Source: Pratylenchus scribneri (taxonomy: Eukaryota; Nematoda; Chromadorea; Rhabditida; Pratylenchidae). From it: a stretch of 64,000 nucleotides of DNA. Made by a program: the position numbers and the translations under genes. The stretch spans positions 372,001-436,000 of the forward strand of contig JAQSEB010000059.1 in the NCBI GenBank assembly GCA_030063045.1. Reading direction: 5' to 3'. The notes beneath the pieces are model-generated. The model was not told where the DNA came from. It saw only the letters and a program-made list of their open reading frames with translations, and did no database searches. This document shows, piece by piece, positions 39,001-49,771 of this stretch (positions are counted from its first letter, which is position 1; the number at the start of each line of letters is the position of its first letter).

Positions 39001-39195
39001 CAAAACACTAACCCGAACACTGTTATAACGATAATGCGGGTGATAGGAGCGGTAGAATGGATAATAGTAGAGATATTCGGCCTTTGGACTGCCGCAAACA
39101 TCGTCCATGGATTGAATGCGATAGGTGCGCGGAAAAGTGGGCGGTGGCCGATAGGCGGCCAACGATGAAACGGACAAACTTCGAAATATTGCCAT
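36083..39195 (-). CDS. Small tyrosine-rich protein, unrecognised
   Basis: Four exons in transcript order: 39195-39013, 36364-36309, 36252-36181, 36134-36083; 120 residues, phases consistent. I do not recognise the family. Tyr makes up about 19% (23 of 120), clustered from residue 42 onward in patterns such as EYLYYYPFYRSYHPHYRY and YGSYTYSPYRSY, with Ser, Pro, His and Arg between. No signal peptide or membrane segment is obvious and there is only one Cys. The first 30 residues are Ser/Arg/Pro-rich. Such composition suggests a structural or muscle/cuticle-associated role, but that is a guess. Intron 1 (about 2.6 kb) contains an LTR retrotransposon in antisense orientation. Exon 1 uses donor GTTAGT at 39012. 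It lies 271 bp downstream of the kanadaptin stop on the same strand. Confidence 0.65.
36917..37269 (+). repeat. 5' LTR (353 bp)
   Basis: It begins TGTTAGAGGGAATTAAAC and ends CTCCAACATTTTA. TATAAAA near 36974 may serve as a promoter. It reads as identical to the 3' LTR. Confidence 0.92.
38500..38852 (+). repeat. 3' LTR (353 bp)
   Basis: It has the same length and reads as identical to the 5' LTR. It is preceded by a polypurine tract and followed by the GGGGA duplication. Confidence 0.92.
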
Positions 39196-39466
39196 TTTTG
39201 AGGGGAATTTGAGGAAGGGGAGAAGGCAAGAAAATGGATTGGAAGAGAATATTCTGTGGATTTTTGGGAGATTTTTAACGGTGAGGACGTGGGCGGCTGT
39301 TAATCTCCCAAAAGAATTTTTTCCATTAAGTTTGGAGGAGGGAATTGAGCTTAAAATCGATCAAATTTTAGACATTCGATCACCACACATTTTTATTCTC
39401 AATGCTCTAAAGAATGGAAGAACAGTTGTTTTTCAAATCAAAAATAAATAAATAAAAATAAAATGA

Positions 39467-42400
39467 TTAATATTTTCCAGCAAATTTCTGATTCAATCGA
39501 GTCGATCCATCGCCCTTCTGATCGTCCGGTGGCAACCAAGTTGTGTATTTTTCAATGCTCCCGTAGCTTTGTTCCTCCTCCTCCTCTTCTTCTTGTTGTT
39601 GTTGCATTTTTGCCTTTAATTTAAATTATTATTCATTTTATTTTCCCCAATTAATTTCCCACCTCATTTGCCCTTAATCCTCCACCTCCTCTTTCCTCCC
39701 CTCTTTCCTTGTCCAAATGTCGTTGCATCATTTTCATTTGGACCAACTCATCCTTGGTTAAAATTCCAAATTTTGGGGCCACCTTTTGGGCTTCCATCCG
39801 GGAAGGCATTGCCGGTGCATAATATCTCTCCTCCTGTTGCTGTTGGGCCATTTTTGTCTTCTCAATTCCATCCTTATCCGATGATTCCGCTTCCCCCTCT
39901 TCCGTTGTTGTTTTGGCCATAGATGATGTTGAAGGTGGAATGTCGTCCATTTTTGCCGGTTGTTCATCAATTTCTTCCATCATTTTCTCCCTTTTGACGG
40001 GAATTTCACGCTCATCATTGACTGCCTCCTGGATCGTGTCTTCTTCGATTTGGGACGAAGTCATTGTGATTGATTTGGTGGGTGTAGGGATGGAAAATTC
40101 ATGATGATTTGAGGGTTTTGCAATGGCTGCCAATTTTGTTAGTCTCGCCTTCTCCTCCAGCAATTTCTTTTCTTTATTTTTAATTTGTGAAATGGCCATA
40201 CGGGTCTAATAATTTAATTTAATTAAAGAAATTCAAAATTTCCCATTTAAATTACCGAAAAATTCAATGCCGGTTTTTGTGTGCCCTCCTCCGTAGAATA
40301 TTTGTCTTTGCCAGCTAAACGATCCATTTCTGATTTAAACACTTCCAATTTTTTGTCCATTTCATCCAATTCCTTCAACAAATCATCGTAGGTTTTGGCC
40401 TTGACCGCTTCGCTTGGATCATTCTAAAATAAAAATTATTAAATTTGGTGAAAAAATAATTTTAAAATAATTCTAATGGTCAAAGGGTTTTGTCCTGTGC
40501 ATTCACAAACCAAATATACCCACCAGAATTGGATAGAGCTAGAGCTGGTCAAAAAGACAAATTGAATGGTATATAATTTGTTTTGGTTTGGTCAAAAATT
40601 AAAGGGTATTAAACGGTTTAAACCCATTTTGGTTTGGTTAACAATTAAAGGGTATTAAACGGTTTAAACCCATTTTGGTTTGGTCAACAATTAAAGGGTA
40701 TTAAACGGTTTAAACCCATTTTGGTTTGGTCAACAATTAAAGGGTATTAAACGGTTTAAACCCATTTTGGTTTGGTCAACAATTAAAGGGTATTAAACGG
40801 TTTAAACCCATTTTAGTTTGGTCAACAATTAAAGGGTATTAAACGGTTTAAACCCATTTTGGTTTGGTCAACAATTAAAGGGTATTAAACGGTTTAAACC
40901 CATTTTGGTTTGGTCAACAATTAAAGGGTATTAAACGATTTAAACCCATTTTGGTTTGGTCAACAATTAAAGGGTATTAAACAGTTTAAACCCATTTTGG
41001 TTTGGTCAACAATTAAAGGGTATTAAACGGTTTAAACCCATTTTGGTTTGGTCAACAATTAAAGGGTATTAAACGGTTTAAACCCATTTTAGTTTGGTCA
41101 ACAATTAAAGGGGCCAAAAGAAAATCAATTTTTTTTGCCAATATTTCCCATTTTAAATAATAAAAAACCTGATATCTTCGTTTCCGCTTCTCCCGTTGAT
41201 CCTCAATTTGTCCGGTTCGATCGTAGAATGTGTCCTCGTCTTCCTCATAAAAATCATTTTCCGCATAATTTTTCCGCTTATTCCAAAGTGAAGAAATTTG
41301 CAAAAGGCAGGCCTCATCCAGCCGTTCACAAGCCAGCAAAGCACATTGCATTTGGGCCAATTTTCGGCTGGGTGCCATTGCCGTTACCATTGTCCCCCCA
41401 ACCAGTGAAACATCGCTGACCAACCTGAAATTTACGCAAATTTACTTACTAAATCATAAAAATTTACCAAAAATATTTTTAAATTTTTTTTTGAAAATTT
41501 TCGAACCTTCTTTTTTAAAATTTAGGTCTCGGGTTCGAATCCGCTCCGAGGCAAATATTTTTTTTCAGGCTTGGTAACCAGTTTTATACCTTATATAAAC
41601 TTTTTTAGACGAAACAAAATTTTTTGAATCAAAAAGAGGTCTAAATTTATTTAATTTTGAATTTTAACAATTAGACAAAATTGGACAAGGCCAAATAAAA
41701 AGAACAGGACAGAAAAATTTTAATTTTAAACATAAATTTGAGTAAATTTGTCGCATAATAATTTAATAAATTTGTTAATTAAACCTTTGAAAAACTCACT
41801 CAATGCTGCAAATCCAATTTGATGTGGAGTCAACAATTTCCCCCTCCTTTTTTGCTTTCTTCTTTGACATCAAACCCAGGCCACCGGAGCAACCATCCGT
41901 GGTCGATTGAGTGAATTTGAATTCCATTGGCATCCCCTCTCGTTCGAAATACTGCTCCAGCCAATGCATTGGGTCCTTTTCGTAGAATCGATGTTTTTCT
42001 TCGGCCTCATCCGCCTCTTTTTGATCCGCATTTTTATTTTCGGAAATATTTTGCTGATTTGTTTTGATCTCAATTTTCTCATCTTCTTCTTTGATTTTGG
42101 GTCCACCGGATAAAACAAAAATTCGTGAACTCCCTAAAATAATTTATTGTAATTGAATTATTTTTTTACAGCTAATTTTGGAAAAATTCGGCTTATCAGA
42201 TACTTACATTAGAAATGGGCTCAATCGACTTGGTATAGTCGATTTAGTCTATCAAATTTCAATTTCAGAGAGGAAATAAGGCCAAGGAAAAAGTTAGTAA
42301 ACCAAAACCGGTTCAGATTTAAACAATGGTTCAGCTTTTACCTTTTAAAAACCATGTCAAATTGTTTCAAAATTGAATTTTTATAGACTTAATTGACCAT

Positions 42401-43123
42401 TCCGATTCGAATGATCACAATTTTCGAGTCAGTATGATTTCAAAATTAGCCGTAATATTTAAATATTTACAAACCAGCTATTTGAAAAACATGACCCGAT
42501 TCAAGCGGCACAAATGTATTCTTTTTAATTGAAATTTTGTTCACGCGCACTCCATGCGTACTCATATCAAATATAAACCTAAATTTGGAATTAATTCAGC
42601 ATTAAACCTCATTTTAATTTACCATTGCCGTTTTCCTCTCGTCAATTCACCAAATTGCAGAATTGCATGCGTTCTCGAAACGGAAGGATGTTCCAACTTG
42701 AATGATTTCATTTAAATTAGACTTTAAAAAATTTAATAAACCTTAATATCGCAAGGGTCGAATCGGCCAATTACAAGATAAGATTTTTTCGGCTCCTCTT
42801 CATGCAATTGAATATTTTCAATAATTGAACCATTTTTTACAACCTTTAATTTTTGAATTTATTCTCAATTAAAATAATAAACTTACTTCAACATGATAAG
42901 CATCGCCGCCGCTAATTGTAGGTATTCTTGACCAAATTGGCTCGGTATAACGTAATTCGGCTTCAATTGCTTGCTGCTGTTGCTGCTTACCATCATCATT
43001 TTTTAATTGTTGTGTAGATTTTTCTGATGAAATTGGCAAGGATGGTCTCAAAAAATTGTCGTCATCTAATTTATTTTTAATCGCATCATCTTCATTCTTG
43101 GATATAGCTGTATCAATATCCAT
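39467..43123 (-). CDS. Kanadaptin (SLC4A1AP-like), FHA-domain nuclear protein
   Basis: Nine exons in transcript order: 43123-42887, 42843-42742, 42696-42623, 42578-42475, 42133-41800, 41424-41169, 40423-40256, 40205-39663, 39613-39467; 654 residues. Kanadaptin is a conserved, mostly nuclear protein associated with the spliceosome in other animals. An FHA domain spans about residues 95-190: YLVIGRFDPCDIKLEHPSVS, RTHAILQF, then STHGVRVNK. After it come a middle domain (SLVGGTMVTAMAPSRKLAQM), an acidic/basic coiled-coil-like region, and the family-specific C-terminus TWLPPDDQKGDGSTRLNQKF, the most diagnostic segment. The N-terminus is longer and Asp/Lys/Gln-rich. Intron 6 holds the largest 46-bp-cassette array and intron 5 a B-box repeat. 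Its start is 304 bp from the divergent RPB4 start. Confidence 0.88.
40470..41112 (+). mobile_element. 46-bp-cassette element (about 11 units), kanadaptin intron 6
   Basis: The conserved left end (CCAAATATACCC, GATAGAGCTAGAGCTGGTC) is followed by about 11-12 near-identical 46-bp units from about 40585 to 41110. The array stops mid-unit at AATTAAAGGGGCC and the usual right end is missing. It is antisense to the gene. Confidence 0.9.
41460..41640 (+). repeat. B-box repeat unit, kanadaptin intron 5
   Basis: GGTCTCGGGTTCGAATCCGC (core 41532-41542) is followed by AAATATTTTTTTTCAGG on the plus strand, antisense to the gene. An upstream GAAAATTTTCGAACC phrase is shared with other copies. Confidence 0.75.
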
Positions 43124-43427
43124 GGTTTTGCTGAAAATGTTTATTTTTTAATATAGTTAATAAATATAATTAGGTAGCTCTAGACGAGTCATAATTAAGT
43201 CAGTGGGCTTCTGATGATGTTTATTTTCTAGCAATTAGCTTTTTTTAATCTAATAATGGTTTTATCACAAATTTCCCTCCCCCCCCCCCCCCCCCCCCCC
43301 ACAAAAAAAACTAATAAAGTAATATCTACTAGTAAATTACTCACCTAAAATTTGAATAGTAAAACATTTGATAAAATAGTCTATTATTCAGAATCAGAAA
43401 TCAATTTTTAAAGACAAAAAGCGAATC
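43124..43427. promoter_or_regulatory. Probable bidirectional promoter, kanadaptin and RPB4 operon
   Basis: 304 bases separate two divergent start codons. They contain a C22 run (43279-43300) preceded by TTTCCCTC. A possible leader acceptor ATTTTTAAAG ends at 43413, 15 bases before the RPB4 ATG. No TATA element stands out from the AT-rich background. Confidence 0.5.
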
Positions 43428-43999
43428 ATGCCCAATAATCCTAAACAAGCTGAAGAACAAATTGAGGAAGATGCAGCGGAGTTAAAATTTCCAAAGGGTT
43501 TTTAAATATGTTTTAAGATAAAATAATTAAAATAATTTTAAGAGTTCGAGGTGCCGGGATGTGATGCATTGATGATTTCCGAAGTGTTTCTTTTGCTTGA
43601 TCATCGACGGAAACAATCGGAAGAGAAGGAAGAAATCGAAGAGATCAGCGATGTTTTCTTGAAGACATTGAACTACACTCGCCGCCTGTCAAAGTTCAAA
43701 AGCCGTGAGACCATTCGAGCTGTTCGAGGGTTCGTACTTTTTACATTTTGAACAAGTAATTCATTGGAATATTTTATAGAATATTCTCTGGAAAGCAAAA
43801 TCTGCACAAATTTGAAGTGGCCCAGATTGCCAATCTTTGTCCCGAAACATCGGAGGAAGCCAAAGCATTGATTCCCAGGTTAAATTTAATTAAAAATAAA
43901 TGATTTATTTTAATATTTTTCAGCCTTGAGAACAAAATGGAAGACGAGGAATTGGATGAATTGTTGAAGGAATTGCAAGCGAAGAAAACATTTCAATGA
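43428..43999 (+). CDS. rpb-4: RNA polymerase II subunit RPB4
   Basis: Four exons: 43428-43497, 43543-43729, 43780-43878, 43924-43999; 143 residues, the usual animal length (about 142). RPB4 pairs with RPB7 to form the stalk of RNA polymerase II, acting in initiation, transcript handling and mRNA decay. [36 protein letters not shown] and [20 protein letters not shown] followed by ALIPSLENK match the family along its whole length, including the HRDC-like helical core. It is first in the candidate operon. Confidence 0.93.
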
Positions 44000-44160
44000 A
44001 TTTATTGTTGTTTGGCTATGAAATGTTTTTATTATTATTTTCTCGATAAATATTTTGCTTATTCGATTCATTAATTGCTTAAAATGATTTAATTTTATCA
44101 TGAATTTATTTTTAAATGAATTATTAATCCTTTTTAAATACATAAATTTGTTATAAGAAA

Positions 44161-45093
44161 ATGGACGGAATGGAAGTTGACAAAGATTATGAAAGCAAAA
44201 TTGATGAAATTGCACGTTCAATAGATGGTAATTTATTTTTCCTTAAATTCTTATTATCCAAAAAACCTTAACTCTTTAGTTAACAGTCCAAAATTTCAAC
44301 AATTTGTCAATAATTTGGCCCAGCGATTTGGAATTGTTCAACACCCAGATCCGGTGACCACACTCAAAGCTGTTCAAATTCGTATTGCCAAACTTAAATC
44401 AATGTCGTCCGAAACTGGCTCATCAGCAAATAAATCGATGCCACCGCCCCAATCAATTCCACTGTCATCGGTTGAAATTGGTAAAAATTCAATATTTAAT
44501 CGGCCAAAAAATATTGAAAATGTCAAAAGGATTTTTACTATTCTGAGGTTTATCCTACATCCATAAATACCCAATGGATAGAATTTGTCAAGACGCATCG
44601 TTTAATTATTTTTTGGTTTATCGGTTTAACCAATTCTAACTTAGTTTTGAACCAATAAACCAAAATGGGTTTAAACCTTTTAATACCCTTTAATTGTTGA
44701 CCAAACCAAAATGGGTTTAAACCGTTTAATACCCTTTAATTGTTGACCAAACCATAACAAATTATATACCATTCAATGCGTCCATCTTGACCAGTTCTAT
44801 CCAATTTTGAGTAAATTTGGTTTGTGAATGTAGGATAAACCCATCTTAAACCATTATAATTATTTTGACATTTTCAATAATTTTTTCTGATAAATTAATA
44901 TTTTAATTTATCATTTTCAGGTGCAAAATCAACCGGCTCTCCAAAAATGGATGATGCTCTTCGAATTCTTCGTCTTCTCCACGGGGCCCAGTTGCGCGAT
45001 GTTCAAACACAAATCAACGAATTGGTTGCGGAAGTTCAAAAAATCACTGCAAATCCAAAATGTGACCTTAATCTTGGAAGAATTGGACGTTGA
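44161..45093 (+). CDS. RTRAF/hCLE-like protein, N-terminally short
   Basis: Three exons: 44161-44227, 44280-44480, 44921-45093; 146 residues. RTRAF (C14orf166, CGI-99) is part of the tRNA ligase complex and binds RNA polymerase II and capped RNA. The match to the C-terminal half is good: VNSPKFQQFVNNLAQ, then LKAVQIRIAKL, and the diagnostic end ALRILRLLHGAQLRDVQTQI then NPKCDLNLGRIGR. The human protein is about 244 residues; about 110 residues of its N-terminal calponin-homology-like domain have no counterpart here. No extra exon fits in the 161 bases after RPB4. Intron 2 carries a 46-bp-cassette element. Confidence 0.78.
44536..44860 (-). mobile_element. 46-bp-cassette element (2 units), RTRAF-like intron 2
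   Basis: Two 46-bp units (about 44663-44755) lie in reverse orientation between conserved ends (GAGGTTTATCCTACATCCA at the left, TGTAGGATAAACCCATCTTA at the right). The ends form a short inverted repeat. It is antisense to the host gene. Confidence 0.85.
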
Positions 45094-45248
45094 ATTGTTA
45101 AATATTTTTATTTTGTTTTTATGAATAAAAATTGATAAAATATTTTATCATTTATTTATGAATGTTTGAAACAATTTTCTATTTTAAAATCATTGTTTAT
45201 TTTACTATTAATTTAATTAAAATTAAAATATTTATAGAATTAACAGAA

Positions 45249-46939
45249 ATGAGAAGAATAAAACCGAACATTTTGATAACTGGCACTCCAGGAACAGGTT
45301 TACTAATTTATCTTATTTAATAAAACAAAGTAAATATATTTTGGGTAAAACCAACGTATTTTCTGTGGTAATGTGCAGAAAAATGCATAAAAGTGTGAAT
45401 AAAGACTAAAAAAAATTATCATCCTCAGAGCGGATTCGAACCCGAGACCTATTTTTTTAAATTAAAGGTCCCGTTTGGATCGAAAATTTCCAAAAATTTT
45501 TGGCTATAGAAAAGTACAATAGAATGCATAAATATCCTTAAAATTGGGAATCAAGCCCAAAAAAAAATATTATCGTCGGAGACCCCTACATATTTCAAAG
45601 ATTCAAAGTGAAGGGTCTTACTTTGGGACAAAAATTTTCAAAAATTTCTTTGGTCTATAAATATACTCTAAAATTTATAAAAATGCATAAAAAAATCAAA
45701 CCCGAAAAAATTATTGTCCTCGGAGCGGATTCGAACCCGAGAGATAAATTTTTCAAAAGTGAGGTCACTTTAGGTCGAAAATTTTCAAAAAATTATTAAA
45801 TCGTAGCCAGCCTAAACTTAGCGAATTTTATAGGAAAGACGACGCTGGCCAAGAAAATTGCCGAAAATTTACAGCTGAACTATGTGGATGTGGCCGAGGC
45901 AATCAAGTAAAAAATTAATTGGATTTTTTAATTATTAAATTCAAAGGAAAAATGAATTATACGAAGAATACGATGCTCAAATGGATACATTTGTATTGGA
46001 CGAGGACAAACTTTTGGATTATCTCGAGGTTTGCCAATAATTTTAATTAAAAATAAAATAATTTTTAAGGAAAAATTTGGCTCGCCGGAAGGCGGTTTCA
46101 TCATGGACTATCATTCATCGGAGTTCTTCCCAAAACGTTGGTTCGATTTTGTGTTTGTGCTTCGCTGTGACACTGAACTACTTTTTGATCGATTAACTCA
46201 ACGGGTATTTTTTCCGAATAATTTTAATAATAAAATTTATCTTTAAAAACTTGATATCGACCTTTAAAAACTTAAAAAAAACTCAAGGTCTGGTTTTTAA
46301 AAAACTCAAGGGGCTTAAAAACGTAAGGTCTAAAAACAAAATCAGATTTTTAAAAACTTTAGGACTAAAAACTCAAGGTCAAGATCAGCCTTAAAAACTT
46401 TAGCTTAAAAACTTTAGGTCTTTAAAAACTTTAGGATTAAAAACTCAAGGTCAAGATCAGCCTTAAAATTAAAAACTTTAGGTCTAAAAATTCTAGGTCT
46501 GGTTTTTAAAAAACTCAAGAGGCTTAAATATCGTAAGGTCTAAAAAATTCAAGGTCAAATGTCCGACTTAAAAACTTAAAGACTAAAAATTCTAGGTCTG
46601 GTTTATAGGTCTAAAAAACTCAAGGTCTGCTTTTAAAAACTTAAGGTCTGGCTTTAAAAATCGTAAGTAAGGTCTAAAAAACTCTCGATCTAAATTTTTA
46701 AAATTGGTCTTAACTTTAATAAATTACTAATTTTATTCAATTTTTAGGGCTATTCCGAACGAAAAAGGCGCGAAAACATTGAATGCGAAATATTTGGCAC
46801 AGCCATTGAGGAGGCAAAAGAAAGTTATGATGCGGAAATTGTTGTGGAATTGCAGAACACTTTTGACGAGGATTTGCCCAAAAACATTGCGAAAATGACA
46901 CAAATAATTGGTGAATATTCCAACAGCAAAAGAAAATAA
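45249..46939 (+). CDS. Adenylate kinase isoenzyme 6 (AK6/hCINAP)
   Basis: Five exons: 45249-45297, 45834-45906, 45947-46028, 46070-46204, 46748-46939; 176 residues, usual for the family (about 172). AK6 is a nuclear NMP kinase/ATPase needed for 18S rRNA maturation and 40S subunit biogenesis. The P-loop GTPGTGKTT spans the first intron, which cuts its second Gly codon. YVDVAEAIK, DYHSSEFFPKRWFDFVFVLR and LFDRLTQRGYSERKRRENIE follow the family pattern, with the ENxxCEIF segment behind it. Intron 1 has B-box repeats and intron 4 (about 540 bp) is full of degenerate AAACTCAAGGTCT phrases. Third gene of the candidate operon. Confidence 0.93.
45400..45800 (-). repeat. B-box repeats, three units, AK6 intron 1
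   Basis: Reverse-orientation cores GGATTCGAACC occur at about 45432 and 45727, with a decayed unit near 45575 (GTCGGAGACCCC). They read as B boxes on the minus strand, antisense to AK6. Confidence 0.75.
46240..46700. repeat. Degenerate ACTCAAGGTCT repeats, AK6 intron 4
   Basis: Short phrases such as AAAACTCAAGGTCTGGTTT and TTAAAAACTTTAGG recur irregularly more than ten times. Related CTCAAGGTTTT phrases occur in helicase intron 4 (25730-26000) and JAZF1-like introns (19020-19140, 19740-19810). Confidence 0.6.
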
Positions 46940-47083
46940 TTAATTATATTTTTTGTTATTTATTATGAAATAAAATTTGTTTAAAAAATTAATTTTAAAA
47001 TTCTCATAAAATGTTTTTTCAATCAAGAAATTATTTTTTTAAATTCATTTTAATAAATTTAATAATTTTATTTCAATTAGAAA

Positions 47084-48621
47084 ATGGGCAAAGAACGACT
47101 CGATAATGCGGCTCCAGGTTTTTTTTTTTGACATTTATTTTAATTTTGAAAAATTGGCTTATTCCGGAACCGGAAACTAAATACGGGTCCAGATAATTTT
47201 GAAAAATGCGACTTCTAGACCACAAACCGACTCGAAAATGGCTTTTTTTCGGTTCGGAATGATCGATTTAGTCTATGAAATTAGTTTTGAAACAACTTGA
47301 CATGGTTTTGAAAAGCTAAACCATAGTTTAAACCAAAACCAGTTTTGGTTTACTAATTTTTTCCTTGGGCTTATTTCGGGTATAAAATTGAAATTTCTTA
47401 GACTAAATCGACCACGCCGAGTCGAAAGAGTCCATTTTTAAGTCTCTAGGTTTCCTAAAAATCAGGTTTACAAATTTACCTAAACTAAAGGCCTGAGCAA
47501 TTCCGGAATTAGCCAATTTCCAAAATTAGCTGAAAAAATATCGATTTTTTACACGGTTCATTAATTTCAGTGGTTTATGCGACCAAATCCAGACGAAAAG
47601 AGGAGGCCGCAAATTTATCCGATGATGCAGTGGAAGAGCCAATAAATGCGCAAGAAATATTCGACCACATCCGTGACATCAACGACCCCGAACATCCATA
47701 CACACTGGAACAGTTGAATGTGGTGTCCGAGGAATTAATTACGGTCAGTACGGATCCGGCAGATCCGTTTGTGGATGTTCGCTTCACTCCAACAATTCCG
47801 CATTGTTCGCTGGCAGCGTTGATTGGGCTTTGCATTTATACAAAATTGAGAAGGTTTGTTACTTTTTTTTTTGTTAAGATTACTGTTTTTCGTGTAGAAA
47901 TACACTTTAGGAGATATAAAAGTTGAAATTAAACCAGAAAAAAATTATTGTCCTCGGAGCGGATTCGAACCCGAGACCTAAATTTTTCAAAATTGGAGGT
48001 CCGCATTTGGGTTGAAAATTTTCAATAATTTTTTTTTTGTCTAGAAATGCAATGTAGGACATATAAAAGTGCTTATAAGTTGAAAACAAGTCAGAAAAAA
48101 TTATTGTCTTCGAAGCGGGTTCGAACTCGAGACCTAAATTTTGCCAAAAGTTAGTTCCTTCAATTGGGTCAAAAATTTTCAAAAAAAATTTTTTAGACCT
48201 AATAAGAGGTATAAAAATGCATTAAAGTAGAAATTAAACCAGAAAAAAATTATTCGCCTCCGAGTGGATTTGAACCCGAGACCTAAATTTTGCCAAAAGT
48301 TAGTTCCTTCAATTGGGTCCAAAATTTTACAAAAAATTTTTAAATAAAATATTAAATAAATTTCAAAAATTTAAGGTCATTGCCCAGGGACATGAAAATC
48401 CTGGTGCGAATCACCCAAGGTTCACACAGCACCGAAGAGTCCATAAATCGTCAATTGGCCGACAAAGAGAGGGTAAATTAAAATATTTTTAACAATTTTA
48501 TTAATTCAATAAATATTTTAAGGTCTCAGCCGCAATGGAAAATGTGAATTTGATGCAAACAATCAATGCTTGCCTAAAGCCTCGTGCCGACCAAAACGAT
48601 GATGATGATTTTGATGATTGA
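47084..48621 (+). CDS. CIAO2B (MIP18/FAM96B), cytosolic Fe-S assembly factor
   Basis: Four exons: 47084-47117, 47571-47853, 48376-48472, 48523-48621; 170 residues (human about 163). CIAO2B acts in the CIA targeting complex with CIAO1 and MMS19 to deliver iron-sulfur clusters to nuclear and cytosolic proteins. The DUF59 fold is clear: EIFDHIRDINDPEHPYTLEQ, then FTPTIPHCSLAALIGLCI with the conserved reactive Cys, LVRITQGSHSTEESINRQLA and DKERVSAAMEN. An acidic DDDDFDD tail extends the C-terminus. Intron 2 carries B-box repeats. Fourth gene of the candidate operon. Confidence 0.93.
47920..48340 (-). repeat. B-box repeats, three units, CIAO2B intron 2
   Basis: Cores at about 47961 (GGATTCGAACC), 48117 (GGGTTCGAACT) and 48264 (GGATTTGAACC) occur with about 150-bp spacing. 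Each follows an AAAAAATTATT run. The B-box sense lies on the minus strand, antisense to the gene. Confidence 0.8.
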
Positions 48622-48768
48622 ATCAATCAATGAATATTTAAAATATTTATTTTGATTAATAAAAGATTTAAATAAATATTCAATAATTAAATTATTTTAT
48701 TTGTTTTTTTTACAAAAAAATATTTAAATGTATTTCATTAATTAATTGTTAATTTAAAATTGATTAGA

Positions 48769-49771
48769 ATGTGCCGCCTTTGGACAAGAATTCGCTATGG
48801 TGTCCGCTGGAACCCAGAAGAACAAGCGGAATTGGCACTAAAAGCACTGAACATGAAAGAGGTCCAATCAATCGATATTTCGCTGGATCCATTCTACAAG
48901 GAGAATACGGCCTTAAGGTTTTAATTACATATTTTTTCATTCAATATTTCAATTTTTAAGGCAATTTTGGCATAAAATTACGACACAAAAGGTTGGTTGA
49001 TTTTTTGGGAACAGCCCACTTGGCGCCGTTTGAAATAACTCATCAAGGACTGAACCAAATTTGGTGATTTTACTATCTAATTAAAGAGTAGACTTTTGAC
49101 TATAAAATGACATTAATTTTATTTAAATTGGTTCAGAAATGAAAAAATTATGCCCAAAAAACCATTGAAAATTTAGCTAATCCATAATAAAGATCATTTT
49201 AAATGATTTTTTGGCCATAATTTCATTATTTCTGAACCAATTTAAATAAATTTAGTATCATTTGATAGCCAAAAGTCTGCTCTTTTATTTGCTACTAAAA
49301 TCATCAAAATTGTTTCAATGAGCTATTTTAAACGGCGACAAGTTTGGATGTACCCAGAATTTTGCTCAAATTAATAAATTATTTTCAATTTAGGTCAGAG
49401 AATCAAATCCAAAAGTCCGCTTGAACACCGAAATTCGATGCGATGGCCAACCCCCATATTTCATCATGCATCTCCGTAAGCATTTTAAATTTATTTTACT
49501 AAATTTTTCCATTAAAATTTGCAGAAAATGGAAAGAAATTCAAATTCAAAACGGAAGGCTTCCATATTTCGGATCTTCTTCGCAGGTAAATTTTTGGCAA
49601 ACTTAAATTAAATGGAATTAAAAATTTAGGCTAAATCGACTAATGGGCAATCCGGAAATGGCCCCCAAGGGAATTCCATATGAACAGGAAAGGGATGTAT
49701 TCGACCATGAGTTGGAGAATAAAATGAAGAAACCGGATGGCAAAAAGAAATTGCATCATTTTTTGACCTGA
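48769..49771 (+). CDS. Probable mitochondrial ribosomal protein mL53
   Basis: Five exons: 48769-48917, 48961-48991, 49394-49475, 49525-49585, 49630-49771; 154 residues. mL53 is a small thioredoxin-fold protein of the mitochondrial large subunit. The family pattern is visible from memory: VQSIDISLDPF near residue 35, then VRESNPKVRLNTEIRCDGQP, then an RLIMRG-like FKFKTEGFHISDLLRRLNRL. The N-terminus is Arg-rich without acidic residues (MCRLWTRIRYGVRW), fitting a mitochondrial presequence. The C-terminal extension (MGNPEMAPKGIPYEQERDVF onward) exceeds the human length of about 112. Fifth gene of the candidate operon; intron 2 holds a family-2 palindrome. Confidence 0.6.
49010..49345. mobile_element. 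Family-2 palindromic MITE-like element, mL53 intron 2
   Basis: The left end is GGCGCCGTTTGAAATAACTC and the right end ATGAGCTATTTTAAACGGCG, its inverted counterpart. Inner arms share CAAATT or CTAATTAAAGAGTAGACTTT in opposite orientations. No coding capacity is seen. Confidence 0.85.

Larger units (their letters stand above)
43428..49771 (+). other. Candidate five-gene operon
   Basis: Five same-strand genes are separated, stop codon to next ATG, by 161, 155, 144 and 147 bases. Before each downstream ATG an AG acceptor sits 1-4 bases upstream: ATAAG then AAA (44157), AACAG then AA (45246), ATTAG then AAA (47080), ATTAG then A (48767). AATAAA signals lie at 45124, 46969, 48658 and 49831. This is the arrangement of nematode operons resolved by spliced-leader trans-splicing. 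Expression as one precursor is inferred. Confidence 0.75.
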
